The position numbers and the translations under genes were made by a program. A stretch of DNA of 64,000 bases, from the NCBI RefSeq assembly GCF_021266465.1, contig NZ_CP089848.1, forward strand, positions 186,001 to 250,000, written 5' to 3'. This DNA is from Paralcaligenes sp. KSB-10. Its GTDB lineage: Bacteria > Pseudomonadota > Gammaproteobacteria > Burkholderiales > Burkholderiaceae_B. The notes below the pieces were generated by a model. The model did no database searches and was not told the DNA's origin. It was given only the letters and a program-made list of their open reading frames with translations. Of the stretch, positions 10,018-18,381 are shown one piece after another (within the stretch, counting starts at the first letter, position 1; each line of letters begins with the position of its first letter).

Positions 10018-10103
10018 AAATGCGGGGTGCAACTGATTGCCGGAAATCTTAAGCGCGTATTGATTTGATTTCCGGGTCGTATCGCTTGTTGCGGTTGTAG
10101 TGG
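10001..10103. promoter_or_regulatory. Cluster of GTTGCA-like motifs upstream of livK
   Basis: Four related hexamers lie between putA and livK: GTTGTA in AGGTTGTACT (10001-10010), the complement of GTTGCA in GTGCAAC (10027-10033), GTTGCG (10088-10093) and GTTGTA (10094-10099). Clustering ahead of the importer suggests PutA might control the transporter too. Only one is a perfect core match, so this is a hypothesis. Confidence 0.3.
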
Positions 10104-10206
10104 TGCAATTTGTACATGGTTTTCAGGGCTTATTCGGTTTGGGCCATGCTTTTGGTGGCCGGCATCCACGAGATGATCCGGCTTCACACATATATTGGAG
10201 AGTGAC

Positions 10207-11367
10207 ATGCAGTCCAGCAGGAAATTTAAACTTTTGGCCGCCACTGCTGCGGTGATGACCGGTTTTGCATTCGGGCCGGCGCATGCCGCCGATACCGAAG
10301 TGGTCAAATTGGGTTTTGCCGCGCCGTTGACCGGCCCTCAGTCGCATTATGGCGAGGATATGGAAAATGGCCTGACGCTGGCCCTGGAAGAGGCCAACAA
10401 GCAGGGCATCAAGCTTGATGGAAAAACAGCCCAATTCGAATTGGTGAAGCGTGACGATCAGGCCGATCCACGCACCGCGGTGCAGGTCGCTCAGCAAATC
10501 GTCGACGAGGGTGTACAAGGCATATTGGGCCATTTCAACTCGGGTACCACCATTCCCGCATCCAGCGTCTATCACGACGCGGGCCTGCCTCAGATCGCCA
10601 TGGCCACATCGCCCGAATATACGGCGCAGGGCTACAACACGACCTTCCGCATGATGACCAGCGATACCCAGCAGGGCGCAGCCGATGGCGAGTACATTGT
10701 CAAGGATCTCGGAGCCAAAACGGTTGCATTGATCGACGATCGCACCGCTTATGGCCAGGGATTGGCCGATCAGGTTGCCAAGGCGGTCGAGGCTGCGGGC
10801 GGCAAGGTAATTGCTCGCGAATACACGACCGACAAGGCGAATGATTTCACTTCCATCCTGACCAATCTCAAGGCGAAAAAGCCGGCTGCCATTTTCTTTG
10901 GCGGCCTTGATGCCCAGTCCGGCCCCATGCGCCGTCAAATGATGACTCTGGGACTTACCGCGCCTTTGGTATCGGGCGAAATGACGCGTAGCGATACCTT
11001 CTTGAAGTTGGCCGGCGATGCGGCCAATGGCACTTTTGCATCCCTGGCCGGCGTGCCTTTGAAGAATATGGCCAAGGGTGAAAAATTCGAAGCCGATTAC
11101 AAGGCCCGATTCAAGAAAGACCCTGGCGTTTACGCTCCTTACGCCTATGACGGCGCCTGGAACATGATTACCGCCATGAAAGAAGCCGGTTCGGCAAAAC
11201 CCGCCGCTTATTTGCCCAAGCTGGCCGGCCTGAAACGCAGCGGCGCCACCAGCGATCATATTTCCTATGACAAGAAGGGTGATCTGAAAGAAATTTCAGT
11301 CACCATCTATGAAGTCAAGAATGGCAAGTGGGAAATGGTCAAGACCATGGTTAGCCAGGCCAAGTAA
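10207..11367 (+). CDS. livK: Branched-chain amino-acid-type ABC transporter, periplasmic binding protein
   Basis: This is the periplasmic receptor of a HAAT-family importer. Residues 1-27 are a classical signal peptide ending AHA before ADTEVV. The mature part opens with VKLGFAAPLTGPQSHYGEDMENG, the signature of Leu/Ile/Val-binding proteins, and keeps DDQADPRTAVQVAQQIV and GHFNSGTTIPAS. The ATG is preceded by GGAGA five bases upstream, which decides against the in-frame TTG four codons earlier. At 386 residues it is of normal length. The substrate cannot be read from sequence: leucine-type receptors also take GABA, urea or amides. It is the first gene of a five-gene importer directly downstream of putA. 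Confidence 0.9.
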   Translation: MQSSRKFKLLAATAAVMTGFAFGPAHAADTEVVKLGFAAPLTGPQSHYGEDMENGLTLALEEANKQGIKLDGKTAQFELVKRDDQADPRTAVQVAQQIVDEGVQGILGHFNSGTTIPASSVYHDAGLPQIAMATSPEYTAQGYNTTFRMMTSDTQQGAADGEYIVKDLGAKTVALIDDRTAYGQGLADQVAKAVEAAGGKVIAREYTTDKANDFTSILTNLKAKKPAAIFFGGLDAQSGPMRRQMMTLGLTAPLVSGEMTRSDTFLKLAGDAANGTFASLAGVPLKNMAKGEKFEADYKARFKKDPGVYAPYAYDGAWNMITAMKEAGSAKPAAYLPKLAGLKRSGATSDHISYDKKGDLKEISVTIYEVKNGKWEMVKTMVSQAK

Positions 11368-11483
11368 TTCTTGCTCCGTCTGTGCTGCGCAGCTCGCCGA
11401 CGGCGACTGCGCAGCCGCATGAATTCTTTCAATTTCAATCGAGCAAGGCTGGCCTGGCCGGTCTTGCGTGCAGGTCATAGAGC

Positions 11484-12416
11484 ATGGATATTCTTCTCCA
11501 GCAGCTAATCAACGGGGTGACCGTGGGCAGTGTGTATGCCCTGGTGGCGCTTGGCTACACCATGGTTTACGGGATTATCGGGCTGATCAATTTTGCTCAT
11601 GGCGATGTGGTCATGGTGGGGGCGATGGTAGCCACCACGGTGGTAACCGCCCTGGTCGGCGCCGATCCGGGCGGCATGTCGCCATGGCTTGTCATTGCCG
11701 TCTCGCTGGCTGCGGCCATTCCGGTGTGCGCCGCGCTGGGCTGGCTCGCTGAACGCTTCGCCTATCGGCCCTTGCGCCGCGCGCCGCGTCTGGCTCCGCT
11801 TATTTCGGCGATTGGGGTATCCATCATTATCCAGACGCTGGCCATGATGGTCTGGGGCCGCAACTACCTAAGCTTCCCGCATATCATCAAGCCCACGATC
11901 TATCAGATTGGCGGGGCTCGCATCAGTTTTCTGCAAGTGGCCATTATTTTGTCGGCGATCGCCATCATGGCGGGCCTGTTGCTGGTGGTGCACCGTACGC
12001 GGCTGGGTACGGCCATGCGAGCCACTGCGCAAAACCGCGAGGTGGCCGGCCTGATGGGCGTGAATATCAATACGGTCATCGCGGCGGCCTTTATCATAGG
12101 CTCGGTGCTGGCCGCTGTTGCCGGCGTGATGGTGACTACCTATTACGGCGTGGCGCAGTACACCATGGGATTTCTGCTGGGGCTGAAAGCCTTTACGGCC
12201 GCGGTGCTGGGCGGAATCGGCAATCTGGGGGGCGCCATGCTGGGCGGCCTGCTTCTGGGAATAATCGAATCGCTCGGGGCTGGCTATATCGGCGACCTGA
12301 CGCACGGTGTTTTCGGCAGCAATTATCAGGATGTATTCGCCTTTATCGTTTTGATCCTGGCCCTGGTCTTTCGCCCATCGGGCCTGCTCGGTGAGCGGGT
12401 TGGAGACCGCGCATGA
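11484..12416 (+). CDS. livH: Branched-chain amino-acid-type ABC transporter permease LivH
   Basis: One of two different inner-membrane subunits of the importer. The 310-residue sequence is hydrophobic throughout, with about eight membrane segments. It carries the LivH opening LLQQLINGVTVGSVYALVALGYTMVYGIIGLINFAHGD and the EAA-like cytosolic loop GTAMRATAQNREVAGLMGVN that contacts the ATPases. About 115 bp separate it from livK, a gap often seen where the binding protein is made in excess. It overlaps livM by four bases (ATGA), implying coupled translation. Confidence 0.93.
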   Translation: MDILLQQLINGVTVGSVYALVALGYTMVYGIIGLINFAHGDVVMVGAMVATTVVTALVGADPGGMSPWLVIAVSLAAAIPVCAALGWLAERFAYRPLRRAPRLAPLISAIGVSIIIQTLAMMVWGRNYLSFPHIIKPTIYQIGGARISFLQVAIILSAIAIMAGLLLVVHRTRLGTAMRATAQNREVAGLMGVNINTVIAAAFIIGSVLAAVAGVMVTTYYGVAQYTMGFLLGLKAFTAAVLGGIGNLGGAMLGGLLLGIIESLGAGYIGDLTHGVFGSNYQDVFAFIVLILALVFRPSGLLGERVGDRA

Positions 12417-13507
12417 TGAATTCTTTTTCCTCCAGCTCCCAGCAGGGCACGAGGCCCAAAGTCTGGTTTGGTATCGCGCTCTTTGCCGCTGCTCTGGCCG
12501 TGCTGCCTTTTGTGCTGGGCATGGCCGGGCAAAGCTGGGTGCGCACGATCGATTTCGCGCTGCTGTATGTCATGCTGGCGCTGGGCCTGAATATTGTGGT
12601 GGGTTTTGCCGGCCTGCTCGATCTGGGCTACATCGCGTTTTATGCCGTTGGCGCTTACGTCTGGGCGCTGCTGGCGTCGCCGCATTTCAATCTGCACTAC
12701 CCCTTCTGGATGATCCTGCCCGCCGCCGTTTGCCTGGCGGGGTTCTTTGGGGTGATTCTGGGCGCGCCCACATTGAAGCTGCGTGGCGATTATCTGGCCA
12801 TCGTGACACTGGGCTTTGGCGAGATTATCCGCATCTTCATCAACAACCTGGATGCGCCCATCAATATCACCAACGGGCCCCAGGGGATCAACCGCGTCGA
12901 TTCCTTTTCCGTGGGGGGAATGGCGTTTGGGCGCACCCAGACGCTGCTGGGGTTTCGCATCACGGGCCCCGAAAAATATTATTACCTCCTGCTCTTGCTG
13001 GTGATCATCATTGTGATCATATGCGTGCGCTTGCAGAATTCGCGCATTGGCCGCGCCTGGCAGGCCATACGCGAAGACGAAATAGCCGCCAAGGCCATGG
13101 GCATCAACACGCGCAATATTAAATTGCTGGCTTTCTCCATGGGCGCCACATTCGGCGGTGTGGCTGGTGCCATGTTCTCCTCCATGCAGGGCTTTGTCAG
13201 CCCGGAGAGCTTCAGCCTGACTGAATCGATATCCGTACTGTGCATGGTCGTGTTGGGCGGCATGGGCCACATTCCGGGAGTTATTCTCGGCGCTGTCCTG
13301 CTGTCGGTCTTTCCGGAATTTTTGCGTGAGGTCGTGGTGCCATTGCAGCAGCATATCTTTGGCTCGGTGGTGTTCGATCCGGACGGCATACGCATGCTGC
13401 TTTTTGGCTTGGCCCTGGTGTGCGTGATGATCTACAGGCCGGCCGGCTTGTGGCCCTCGGCCGTGCGGCGCCGCGAACTCAGCCACGACAAGGAGGGCCA
13501 GGCATGA
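12413..13507 (+). CDS. livM: Branched-chain amino-acid-type ABC transporter permease LivM
   Basis: The second permease of the importer, 364 residues. It has a short polar N-terminus and then roughly eight to nine membrane segments. Family signatures are LNIVVGFAGLLDLGYIAFYAVGAY, LRGDYLAIVTLGFGEIIRI and the ATPase-contacting loop IGRAWQAIREDEIAAKAMGIN. The gene overlaps livH and livG by four bases at each end, so the four downstream genes are probably translated as a unit. Confidence 0.94.
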   Translation: MMNSFSSSSQQGTRPKVWFGIALFAAALAVLPFVLGMAGQSWVRTIDFALLYVMLALGLNIVVGFAGLLDLGYIAFYAVGAYVWALLASPHFNLHYPFWMILPAAVCLAGFFGVILGAPTLKLRGDYLAIVTLGFGEIIRIFINNLDAPINITNGPQGINRVDSFSVGGMAFGRTQTLLGFRITGPEKYYYLLLLLVIIIVIICVRLQNSRIGRAWQAIREDEIAAKAMGINTRNIKLLAFSMGATFGGVAGAMFSSMQGFVSPESFSLTESISVLCMVVLGGMGHIPGVILGAVLLSVFPEFLREVVVPLQQHIFGSVVFDPDGIRMLLFGLALVCVMIYRPAGLWPSAVRRRELSHDKEGQA

Positions 13508-14364
13508 CGCAAGCGAGCATTAATCAGGATGCCCGATCCATGCCCGATCTGCTGCTGGTCGCCAGCAAGCTGAGCAAGCGCTTTGGCGGGCTGCAGGCCT
13601 TGTCGGACGTCAGTTTCTCCATTTGCAAGGGCGATATCTATGGCTTGATTGGCCCCAACGGGGCGGGCAAGACAACCTTGTTCAATGTGCTGACCAGCCT
13701 GTATGTGCCCGAATCGGGAACGTGCAATTTCATGGGTCATCGGCTTACGCGGCTAAAACCGCACGAGATCGCCATTGTCGGCATTGCCCGCACCTTCCAG
13801 AACATTCGCCTGTTCGGCAGTTTGAGCGCTATTGAAAATGTCATGATCGGGCGCCACATTCGTACTCGCGCCGGCGTCTGGGGTGCGATCACCCGCAACA
13901 AATCCACGCGCAGCGAAGAAGCGGCGGTTGAGCGGCGCGCGCAGGAACTGCTGGATTACGTGGGAATAGGCCATCGCGCGAACGATGTGGCCAGTTCACT
14001 GCCTTATGGCGACCAGCGCCGGCTTGAAATTGCACGGGCATTGGCTACGGACCCAATGCTGTTGGCGCTCGACGAGCCGGCGGCGGGTATGAATGCATCG
14101 GAAACCATCGTGCTGCGCCGATTGATCGAAAAAATTCGCGCCGACGGAGTCACAGTGCTGCTGATCGAACACGACATGAAACTGGTCATGGGCCTCTGCG
14201 ACCGGGTGCTGGTGCTGGAGTACGGGAAGGTCCTGGCCGAAGGCAGGCCAGCCGAGGTCCAGCGCAATCCGAAGGTTATTGAAGCCTATTTGGGGGCCGG
14301 CTCGGCAGAAGCCGTGCCGCCAACTGTTCAAGGCGCGAGCGACGACAGGGAGGTTCGCCAATGA
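13504..14364 (+). CDS. livG: Branched-chain amino-acid-type ABC transporter ATPase LivG
   Basis: One of the pair of cytosolic ATPases. It contains Walker A GPNGAGKTT (about residue 56), the Q-loop ARTFQNIRLF, a degenerate signature SLPYGDQRRLEIARAL in place of LSGGQ, Walker B LLALDEPAAGMN and the switch His in IEHDMKLV. SLPYG-type signatures are normal for LivG. The start is the ATG overlapping the livM stop; reading frame open upstream lies inside livM. The length is 286 residues, with a short C-terminal extension (AEAVPPTVQGASDDREVRQ) of no clear role. Confidence 0.94.
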   Translation: MTQASINQDARSMPDLLLVASKLSKRFGGLQALSDVSFSICKGDIYGLIGPNGAGKTTLFNVLTSLYVPESGTCNFMGHRLTRLKPHEIAIVGIARTFQNIRLFGSLSAIENVMIGRHIRTRAGVWGAITRNKSTRSEEAAVERRAQELLDYVGIGHRANDVASSLPYGDQRRLEIARALATDPMLLALDEPAAGMNASETIVLRRLIEKIRADGVTVLLIEHDMKLVMGLCDRVLVLEYGKVLAEGRPAEVQRNPKVIEAYLGAGSAEAVPPTVQGASDDREVRQ

Positions 14365-15095
14365 GTCAGGTGGAAAGGCTGCTGGAGCTGAACAAGCTTG
14401 AGGTGGCGTACGGAGGCATACGTGCCGTGCGATCCATCAGTTTGCATGTGGGCAAGGGCGAGCTCGTCAGTCTGATCGGTGCCAACGGGGCCGGTAAAAG
14501 TACAACGCTCAGGGCGATTTGCGGCCTGGTGCCGGTGGTGGGTGGCAGTATCAGTTACGACGGTCGGTCGATTGTCGGCGCGCCGTCGTTTACGCTGGTG
14601 CGCCAGGGACTGGTCATGGTGCCCGAAGGCCGGGGGATTTTCGGTCAACTGACCATCGAAGAAAATCTGGCCATGGGGGGATACAGCCGCAAGGATGTGA
14701 ATGCCGTGCGGCAGGATACCGAGCGTGTGTTTGCCTTGTTCCCGCGCCTGGCGGAGCGCCGCAAGCAATCCGCGGGCACGCTTTCGGGCGGCGAGCAACA
14801 AATGCTGGCCATGGGGCGCGCGGTCATATCCCGGCCGCGCCTGTTGTTGCTGGATGAGCCTTCGATGGGGCTGGCGCCGCTGATGGTTGAAAAGATTTTC
14901 GAGGTCGTGCGTGCCATTGCTTCGGAGGGGGTCACCATTTTGCTGATCGAGCAAAACGCCAAGCTGGCTCTTGAAACCAGTCATCGCGGGTATGTGATGG
15001 AGTCGGGGCAGATCATCCTGGAGGGGCCTTCCGCTCAATTGCTCAACGATCCCAAAGTGCGCGCTGCTTATCTGGGGGAAGAAGAGCTTGTCTGA
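14361..15095 (+). CDS. livF: Branched-chain amino-acid-type ABC transporter ATPase LivF
   Basis: The second ATPase, partner of LivG. It shows Walker A GANGAGKST (about residue 37), signature TLSGGEQQMLAMGRAV, Walker B LLLLDEPSMGLAP and switch His replaced by Gln in LLIEQNAK. The Gln replacement is typical of LivF, leaving LivG with the His. At 244 residues it is full length. It is the last gene of the importer; downstream lies composite repeat copy 1, which may serve as the 3' end of the transcript. Confidence 0.94.
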   Translation: MSQVERLLELNKLEVAYGGIRAVRSISLHVGKGELVSLIGANGAGKSTTLRAICGLVPVVGGSISYDGRSIVGAPSFTLVRQGLVMVPEGRGIFGQLTIEENLAMGGYSRKDVNAVRQDTERVFALFPRLAERRKQSAGTLSGGEQQMLAMGRAVISRPRLLLLDEPSMGLAPLMVEKIFEVVRAIASEGVTILLIEQNAKLALETSHRGYVMESGQIILEGPSAQLLNDPKVRAAYLGEEELV

Positions 15096-15201
15096 TCGGG
15101 GCGAAGGTGCCTCACAAGGACGCCTCTTGTGCATATTTATGGCATTTTCGGTTTAAGTGTTTGAAGCATTCGATGTTTTGGTCGGTTTGGTATTTTAAGA
15201 C

Positions 15202-15403
15202 GCCGTCTATCGGGGCTTGGGGTCAGGGCCGGCACGGCGTGCTTGATCCGGATCTACCTCGTCCAGGCGGGCGTCGGGCCAAACTCGCTACGCCGCTGGC
15301 GCGGCTACGCTCAAACATGGTCCGCCGAAAGCCCCCGCCTTCCCTACGGTAGCATCCGGCGCACGCCTTACGCCGGTCCTGACCCCAAGCCCCGATAGAC
15401 GGC
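15202..15403 (+). repeat. Hairpin element A1
   Basis: 202 bp with 32-bp inverted ends starting GCCGTCTATCGGGGCTTGGG; the two arms differ at one position that would be G-U in RNA. The inner core carries TCGTCCAGGCGGGCGTC on one side and CCGAAAGCCCCCGCCTTCC on the other, which pair imperfectly, so most of the element can fold as one long hairpin. The apex is GCCGC-TGGC-GCGGC. Confidence 0.9.
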
Positions 15404-15523
15404 TCACGTTAGGGCATGCCTGGAATGAACGTGCCGGCCCCAGCGTATACCTCGATGCATGACCTCACCGTTTCTCTCAGTGCATGACCCTAATGCCTCT
15501 CTCTATGCATTGCCTCAACGCAA

Positions 15524-15744
15524 GCCGCAGGGTGGGCGGTGCTGTGTAGTCCGGCGGTAGTCCAGCGCCGGGTGCTGACGAAGGGAAGGCGGGGGCCTTC
15601 GGCGGGCGCTGTCTGAGCCCGGCCTCGCGAGGCCGGGCGAGTTCGCCCGACGCCCGCCTGGACGAGGCAGACCCGGGCAGTCGGCTAGCGCAGCTAGCCG
15701 ACCGCTGGACGTGCCGGACTACACAGCACCGCCCACCCTGCGGC
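15524..15744 (+). repeat. Hairpin element B1
   Basis: 221 bp with perfect 32-bp inverted ends starting GCCGCAGGGTGGGCGGTGCT. The core is shared with element A but runs in the opposite orientation. There are two inner hairpins: GCCCGGCCTC/GAGGCCGGGC (15617-15638) and GTCGGCTAGC/GCTAGCCGAC (15680-15702), both perfect. Confidence 0.92.
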
Positions 15745-15935
15745 GTCTTTATAGAATTAACCGTCACCAACACCGCAACGCACAGCCCAAAGTCATCGCT
15801 CAAGCCAGTACAGCCTACCCAAGCCTAAAAGAAGCTCAAAACAAAAGTCACAGAAACACGTTCAGCGCCGTAAACACCTAAACCGAAAATGCACTAGCCT
15901 TCGTTGCTTCGAAGCGATCTTGTGGCCGCCACCGC

Positions 15936-16385
15936 TCAGGCGCGGCCGGTGCTGCCGAATCCGCCGGCGCCGCGCTCGCTGCCCTGGAAATCGTCGACGA
16001 TATCGAATTCGACCTGCTGCACGGGCACGATCACGAGCTGCGCCAGACGCTCCATGGGCTGCAGCACGAATTCGCGCTGGCTCCGATTCCATGCCGAAAT
16101 CATTAATGGCCCCTGGTAATCCGAATCGATCAATCCCACCAGATTGCCGAGCACGATTCCATGCTTGTGTCCGAGGCCGGAGCGTGGCAGGATCATGGCG
16201 GCATAGGCTGGGTCGGCGATATGTATGGATAAGCCGGTAGGTATCAGTTCGCTTGCGCCTGGCGCTATGGTAATTGGCGCATCCAGGCAGGCGCGCAGGT
16301 CAAGGCCGGCAGAGCCTCCGGTGGCATACGCCGGCAAACAATCGTTCATGCGGGGGTCTAGAATTTTCAATGCAATTTTTTTCAA
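15936..16385 (-). CDS. dut: Deoxyuridine 5'-triphosphate nucleotidohydrolase (dUTPase)
   Basis: This enzyme hydrolyses dUTP to dUMP, keeping uracil out of DNA and supplying dTMP synthesis. The five motifs of the trimeric family are in order: [35 protein letters not shown] (catalytic Asp), [11 protein letters not shown], and the C-terminal [12 protein letters not shown] that closes over the active site. At 149 residues it is normal length. It is on the minus strand, downstream of a small membrane-protein gene and coaBC. The 207 bp upstream of its ATG show no gene. Confidence 0.97.
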   Translation of the reverse strand: MKKIALKILDPRMNDCLPAYATGGSAGLDLRACLDAPITIAPGASELIPTGLSIHIADPAYAAMILPRSGLGHKHGIVLGNLVGLIDSDYQGPLMISAWNRSQREFVLQPMERLAQLVIVPVQQVEFDIVDDFQGSERGAGGFGSTGRA

Positions 16386-16592
16386 TTGATGACTCGGTTT
16401 GGCTGATATTCGGAGGGTGGTTCAGGTTCGGCGTTGATCGTTGCGAACAAAAAAAGCAGCCTCGATCTAGGGCTTCAACATTCGGGGTAATGATAATTTA
16501 AAGTGGCGATTCAAAAACAGGAGTTCAACTTGGGCTCCGGGTGGATCTGCCGATATTGCGGTATGCGCTCGATGGCGCGTAGCGTTGTCCAA

Positions 16593-17027
16593 TCAGTAAT
16601 CGACATGTTCCGGAAAGCTTTTGCCTGGGTCCTGAGGCTTGGTGCGGGGATTGCGCGCGGCGCGCCCCGCGCCAAGCAGCAGGCGCGCGGCAATGAGCAT
16701 GAAGCCGACTGGAATCCAGTCGTCGATGCTGGCGGGAGAAGTTTGCATGATATGAATGCCTTGCCGCAAGGCGGCAAAAAGCAGCACATAGGCGCTTATG
16801 CTCAACAGTATTCCTATGCGACGCGGGGCCTTGAGTGTCGCGCCGGAATCGACCCTGGCGGCTGGCTTACCTGCGGCTTTTCCCGGCTGAGGCGATTTCC
16901 CGGCGCGGATGGAGTGGCCTGTTTGGACGGGTTCTTCAGTACCGGGCGTGTCTACGGGTTTGTGCTTGCCCAGGTTTTCGATGTATTTGGCGTAATCGCC
17001 ATCGTGAGGACCCATATGTTGCGCCAT
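16593..17027 (-). CDS. Small membrane protein of unknown function between coaBC and dut
   Basis: I do not recognise this 144-residue protein. It has a polar, proline- and lysine-rich N-terminal half (residues 1-68), two predicted membrane segments (RIGILLSISAYVLLFAALRQG and IPVGFMLIAARLLLG), and a basic tail GRAARNPRTKPQD. I chose the ATG with AGGGG about eight bases upstream over an in-frame TTG two codons earlier. It lies 10 bp downstream of coaBC on the same strand and is probably cotranscribed. The base composition matches its neighbours. A role is not inferable. Confidence 0.7.
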   Translation of the reverse strand: MAQHMGPHDGDYAKYIENLGKHKPVDTPGTEEPVQTGHSIRAGKSPQPGKAAGKPAARVDSGATLKAPRRIGILLSISAYVLLFAALRQGIHIMQTSPASIDDWIPVGFMLIAARLLLGAGRAARNPRTKPQDPGKSFPEHVDY

Positions 17028-17037
17028 GGCCAAGCCC

Positions 17038-18273
17038 CTACTGAGCCGCTTTGCGGGCCGTAACGGCCTTCAGGCCGTGGGGCAATCTAAGGGCAATGGC
17101 TTCGATCAATCGCCGTGCGGCTTCGATTTTAGGCAGCACGGGCAGGGCTGTCTGGCCCTGATCGTCGAACAGCACCAGTTCGGTGTCGTCGGCGTTCATG
17201 GCGTACTGCGCCAGGTTGCCTACCAGCAGGGGTATTTTTTTGCGCTGGCGTTTGGCTTCGGCATATTCATGCAAATTTTCGGTTTCGGCGGCGAAACCCA
17301 CGCACCATGGGCCGTTGGCCAGTTGTGCCACCTCGGCCAGAATGTCGGGGTTGGGCGCAAACTCGATCTCGGGTGCGGTTGCCGTGCCGGTTTTTTTGAT
17401 TTTGCTGTTACTGGCATTGCTTACGTACCAGTCGGCGACGGCGGCAACGGAAATGAACAGATCGGCTCTGCTTACCGAGTTCATGACCGCCGCGTACATG
17501 TCTCTGGCGCTTTCCACATTGATCCGGCTTACTCCGTAGGGAGAGGCCAGCACCGTCGGCCCCGAGATCAGGGTAACCTCGGCGCCGGCTTCGCGCGCCG
17601 CCTGGGCGATGGCATATCCTGTCTTGCCCGATGATCGATTGCTGATGACCCTGATCGGATCGATTTTTTCCGCGGTTGGGCCGGCGGTAATGACGACATG
17701 CCGCCCTGCCAGAATCTTGGGCTGGAAGAATGCAATCAGTTCGCTGAGAAGCTCGTCGGGTTCAAGCATGCGGCCGCTGCCGATCTCGCCGCAGGCCTGG
17801 TCGCCGACTCCCGGGCCCAGGATGGCGGCGCCGTCGTCCCGAAGTTGACGCACATTGCGCTGGGTGGCCGGATGCAGCCACATTTCGCGGTTCATTGCCG
17901 GAGCAACCAGCAGCGGGCACTCGCCCTTGGCCACGCAAAGCGTGGACAAGAGATCGTCGGCCAGGCCATGAGCCAGCTTGGCCATGAAATCGGTACTGGC
18001 TGGCGCAATCAGAATGGCGTCGGCCCCGCGAGTCAGGTTGATATGGGCCATGCTGTTGGGTATGCGGGCATCCCAGGCTTCGACGTACACCGGCCGTCCC
18101 GACAGGGCCTGCAGGGTCGTTGGCGTAATGAAGTGCGTGGCGGCTTCGGTCATGACGACATCGACAATGGCGCCCCGTTCGATCACGCGGCGTATCAGTT
18201 CGGCGGCCTTGTAGCAGGCAATGCCGCCGGTCAAACCTAAAACAATCCGTTTTTGTGCGAGGTCTTGTATCAC
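17038..18273 (-). CDS. coaBC: Bifunctional phosphopantothenoylcysteine decarboxylase / phosphopantothenate-cysteine ligase
   Basis: It catalyses two consecutive steps of coenzyme A synthesis: CTP-dependent joining of phosphopantothenate to cysteine (CoaB) and FMN-dependent decarboxylation (CoaC). The N-terminal flavoprotein domain (1-190) begins RIVLGLTGGIACYKAAELIRR and carries the PAMNREMW loop and substrate-lid Cys in GDQACGEIGSGRM. The CoaB domain follows with ITAGPTAEKIDPIRVISNRSSGKTG and the KIKKTG segment. The only fitting start is GTG at 18273, with a weak ribosome-binding site. At 411 residues it is of normal length. Confidence 0.95.
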   Translation of the reverse strand: MIQDLAQKRIVLGLTGGIACYKAAELIRRVIERGAIVDVVMTEAATHFITPTTLQALSGRPVYVEAWDARIPNSMAHINLTRGADAILIAPASTDFMAKLAHGLADDLLSTLCVAKGECPLLVAPAMNREMWLHPATQRNVRQLRDDGAAILGPGVGDQACGEIGSGRMLEPDELLSELIAFFQPKILAGRHVVITAGPTAEKIDPIRVISNRSSGKTGYAIAQAAREAGAEVTLISGPTVLASPYGVSRINVESARDMYAAVMNSVSRADLFISVAAVADWYVSNASNSKIKKTGTATAPEIEFAPNPDILAEVAQLANGPWCVGFAAETENLHEYAEAKRQRKKIPLLVGNLAQYAMNADDTELVLFDDQGQTALPVLPKIEAARRLIEAIALRLPHGLKAVTARKAAQ

Positions 18274-18381
18274 AGAGGTGTGCTCGTAATAAGGTCCAGG
18301 GGTGTGCAGAGGCGTTGGTTAACGGTTGGTACAAGAGTTGATCATACCTCTACGCCGCGCTTCCTGGGATCACCCCCTTGC

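Larger units (their letters stand above)
15138..15897 (+). repeat. Composite hairpin repeat, copy 1 (A then B, plus orientation)
   Basis: This fills the gap between livF and the convergent dut gene. The ends are inverted copies: GCATTTTCGGTTTAAGTGTT at 15142 and its near-exact complement ending at 15892, with CTAG just outside at 15894-15897. Inside lie element A, a 120-bp spacer and element B. The AT-rich arms outside A and B (GGTATTTTAAGACGCCG on the left, CGGCGTCTTTATAGAA on the right) recur in the other three copies. Open frames here are by-products of GC-rich palindromes, and I see no gene. Outer borders are uncertain by a few bases. I do not recognise the family. It could be a MITE-like non-autonomous element or a structured terminator. 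Confidence 0.88.

Noticed and set aside
13981-14040. Degenerate ABC signature SLPYGDQRR in LivG taken as a broken ATPase
   Set aside because: This variant is normal in LivG proteins; LivF supplies the canonical LSGGE.
16386-16592. Fur-like sequence TAATGATAATTT upstream of dut
   Set aside because: Only a short AT-rich half match, and dut is not an iron-regulated gene; too weak to list as a site.
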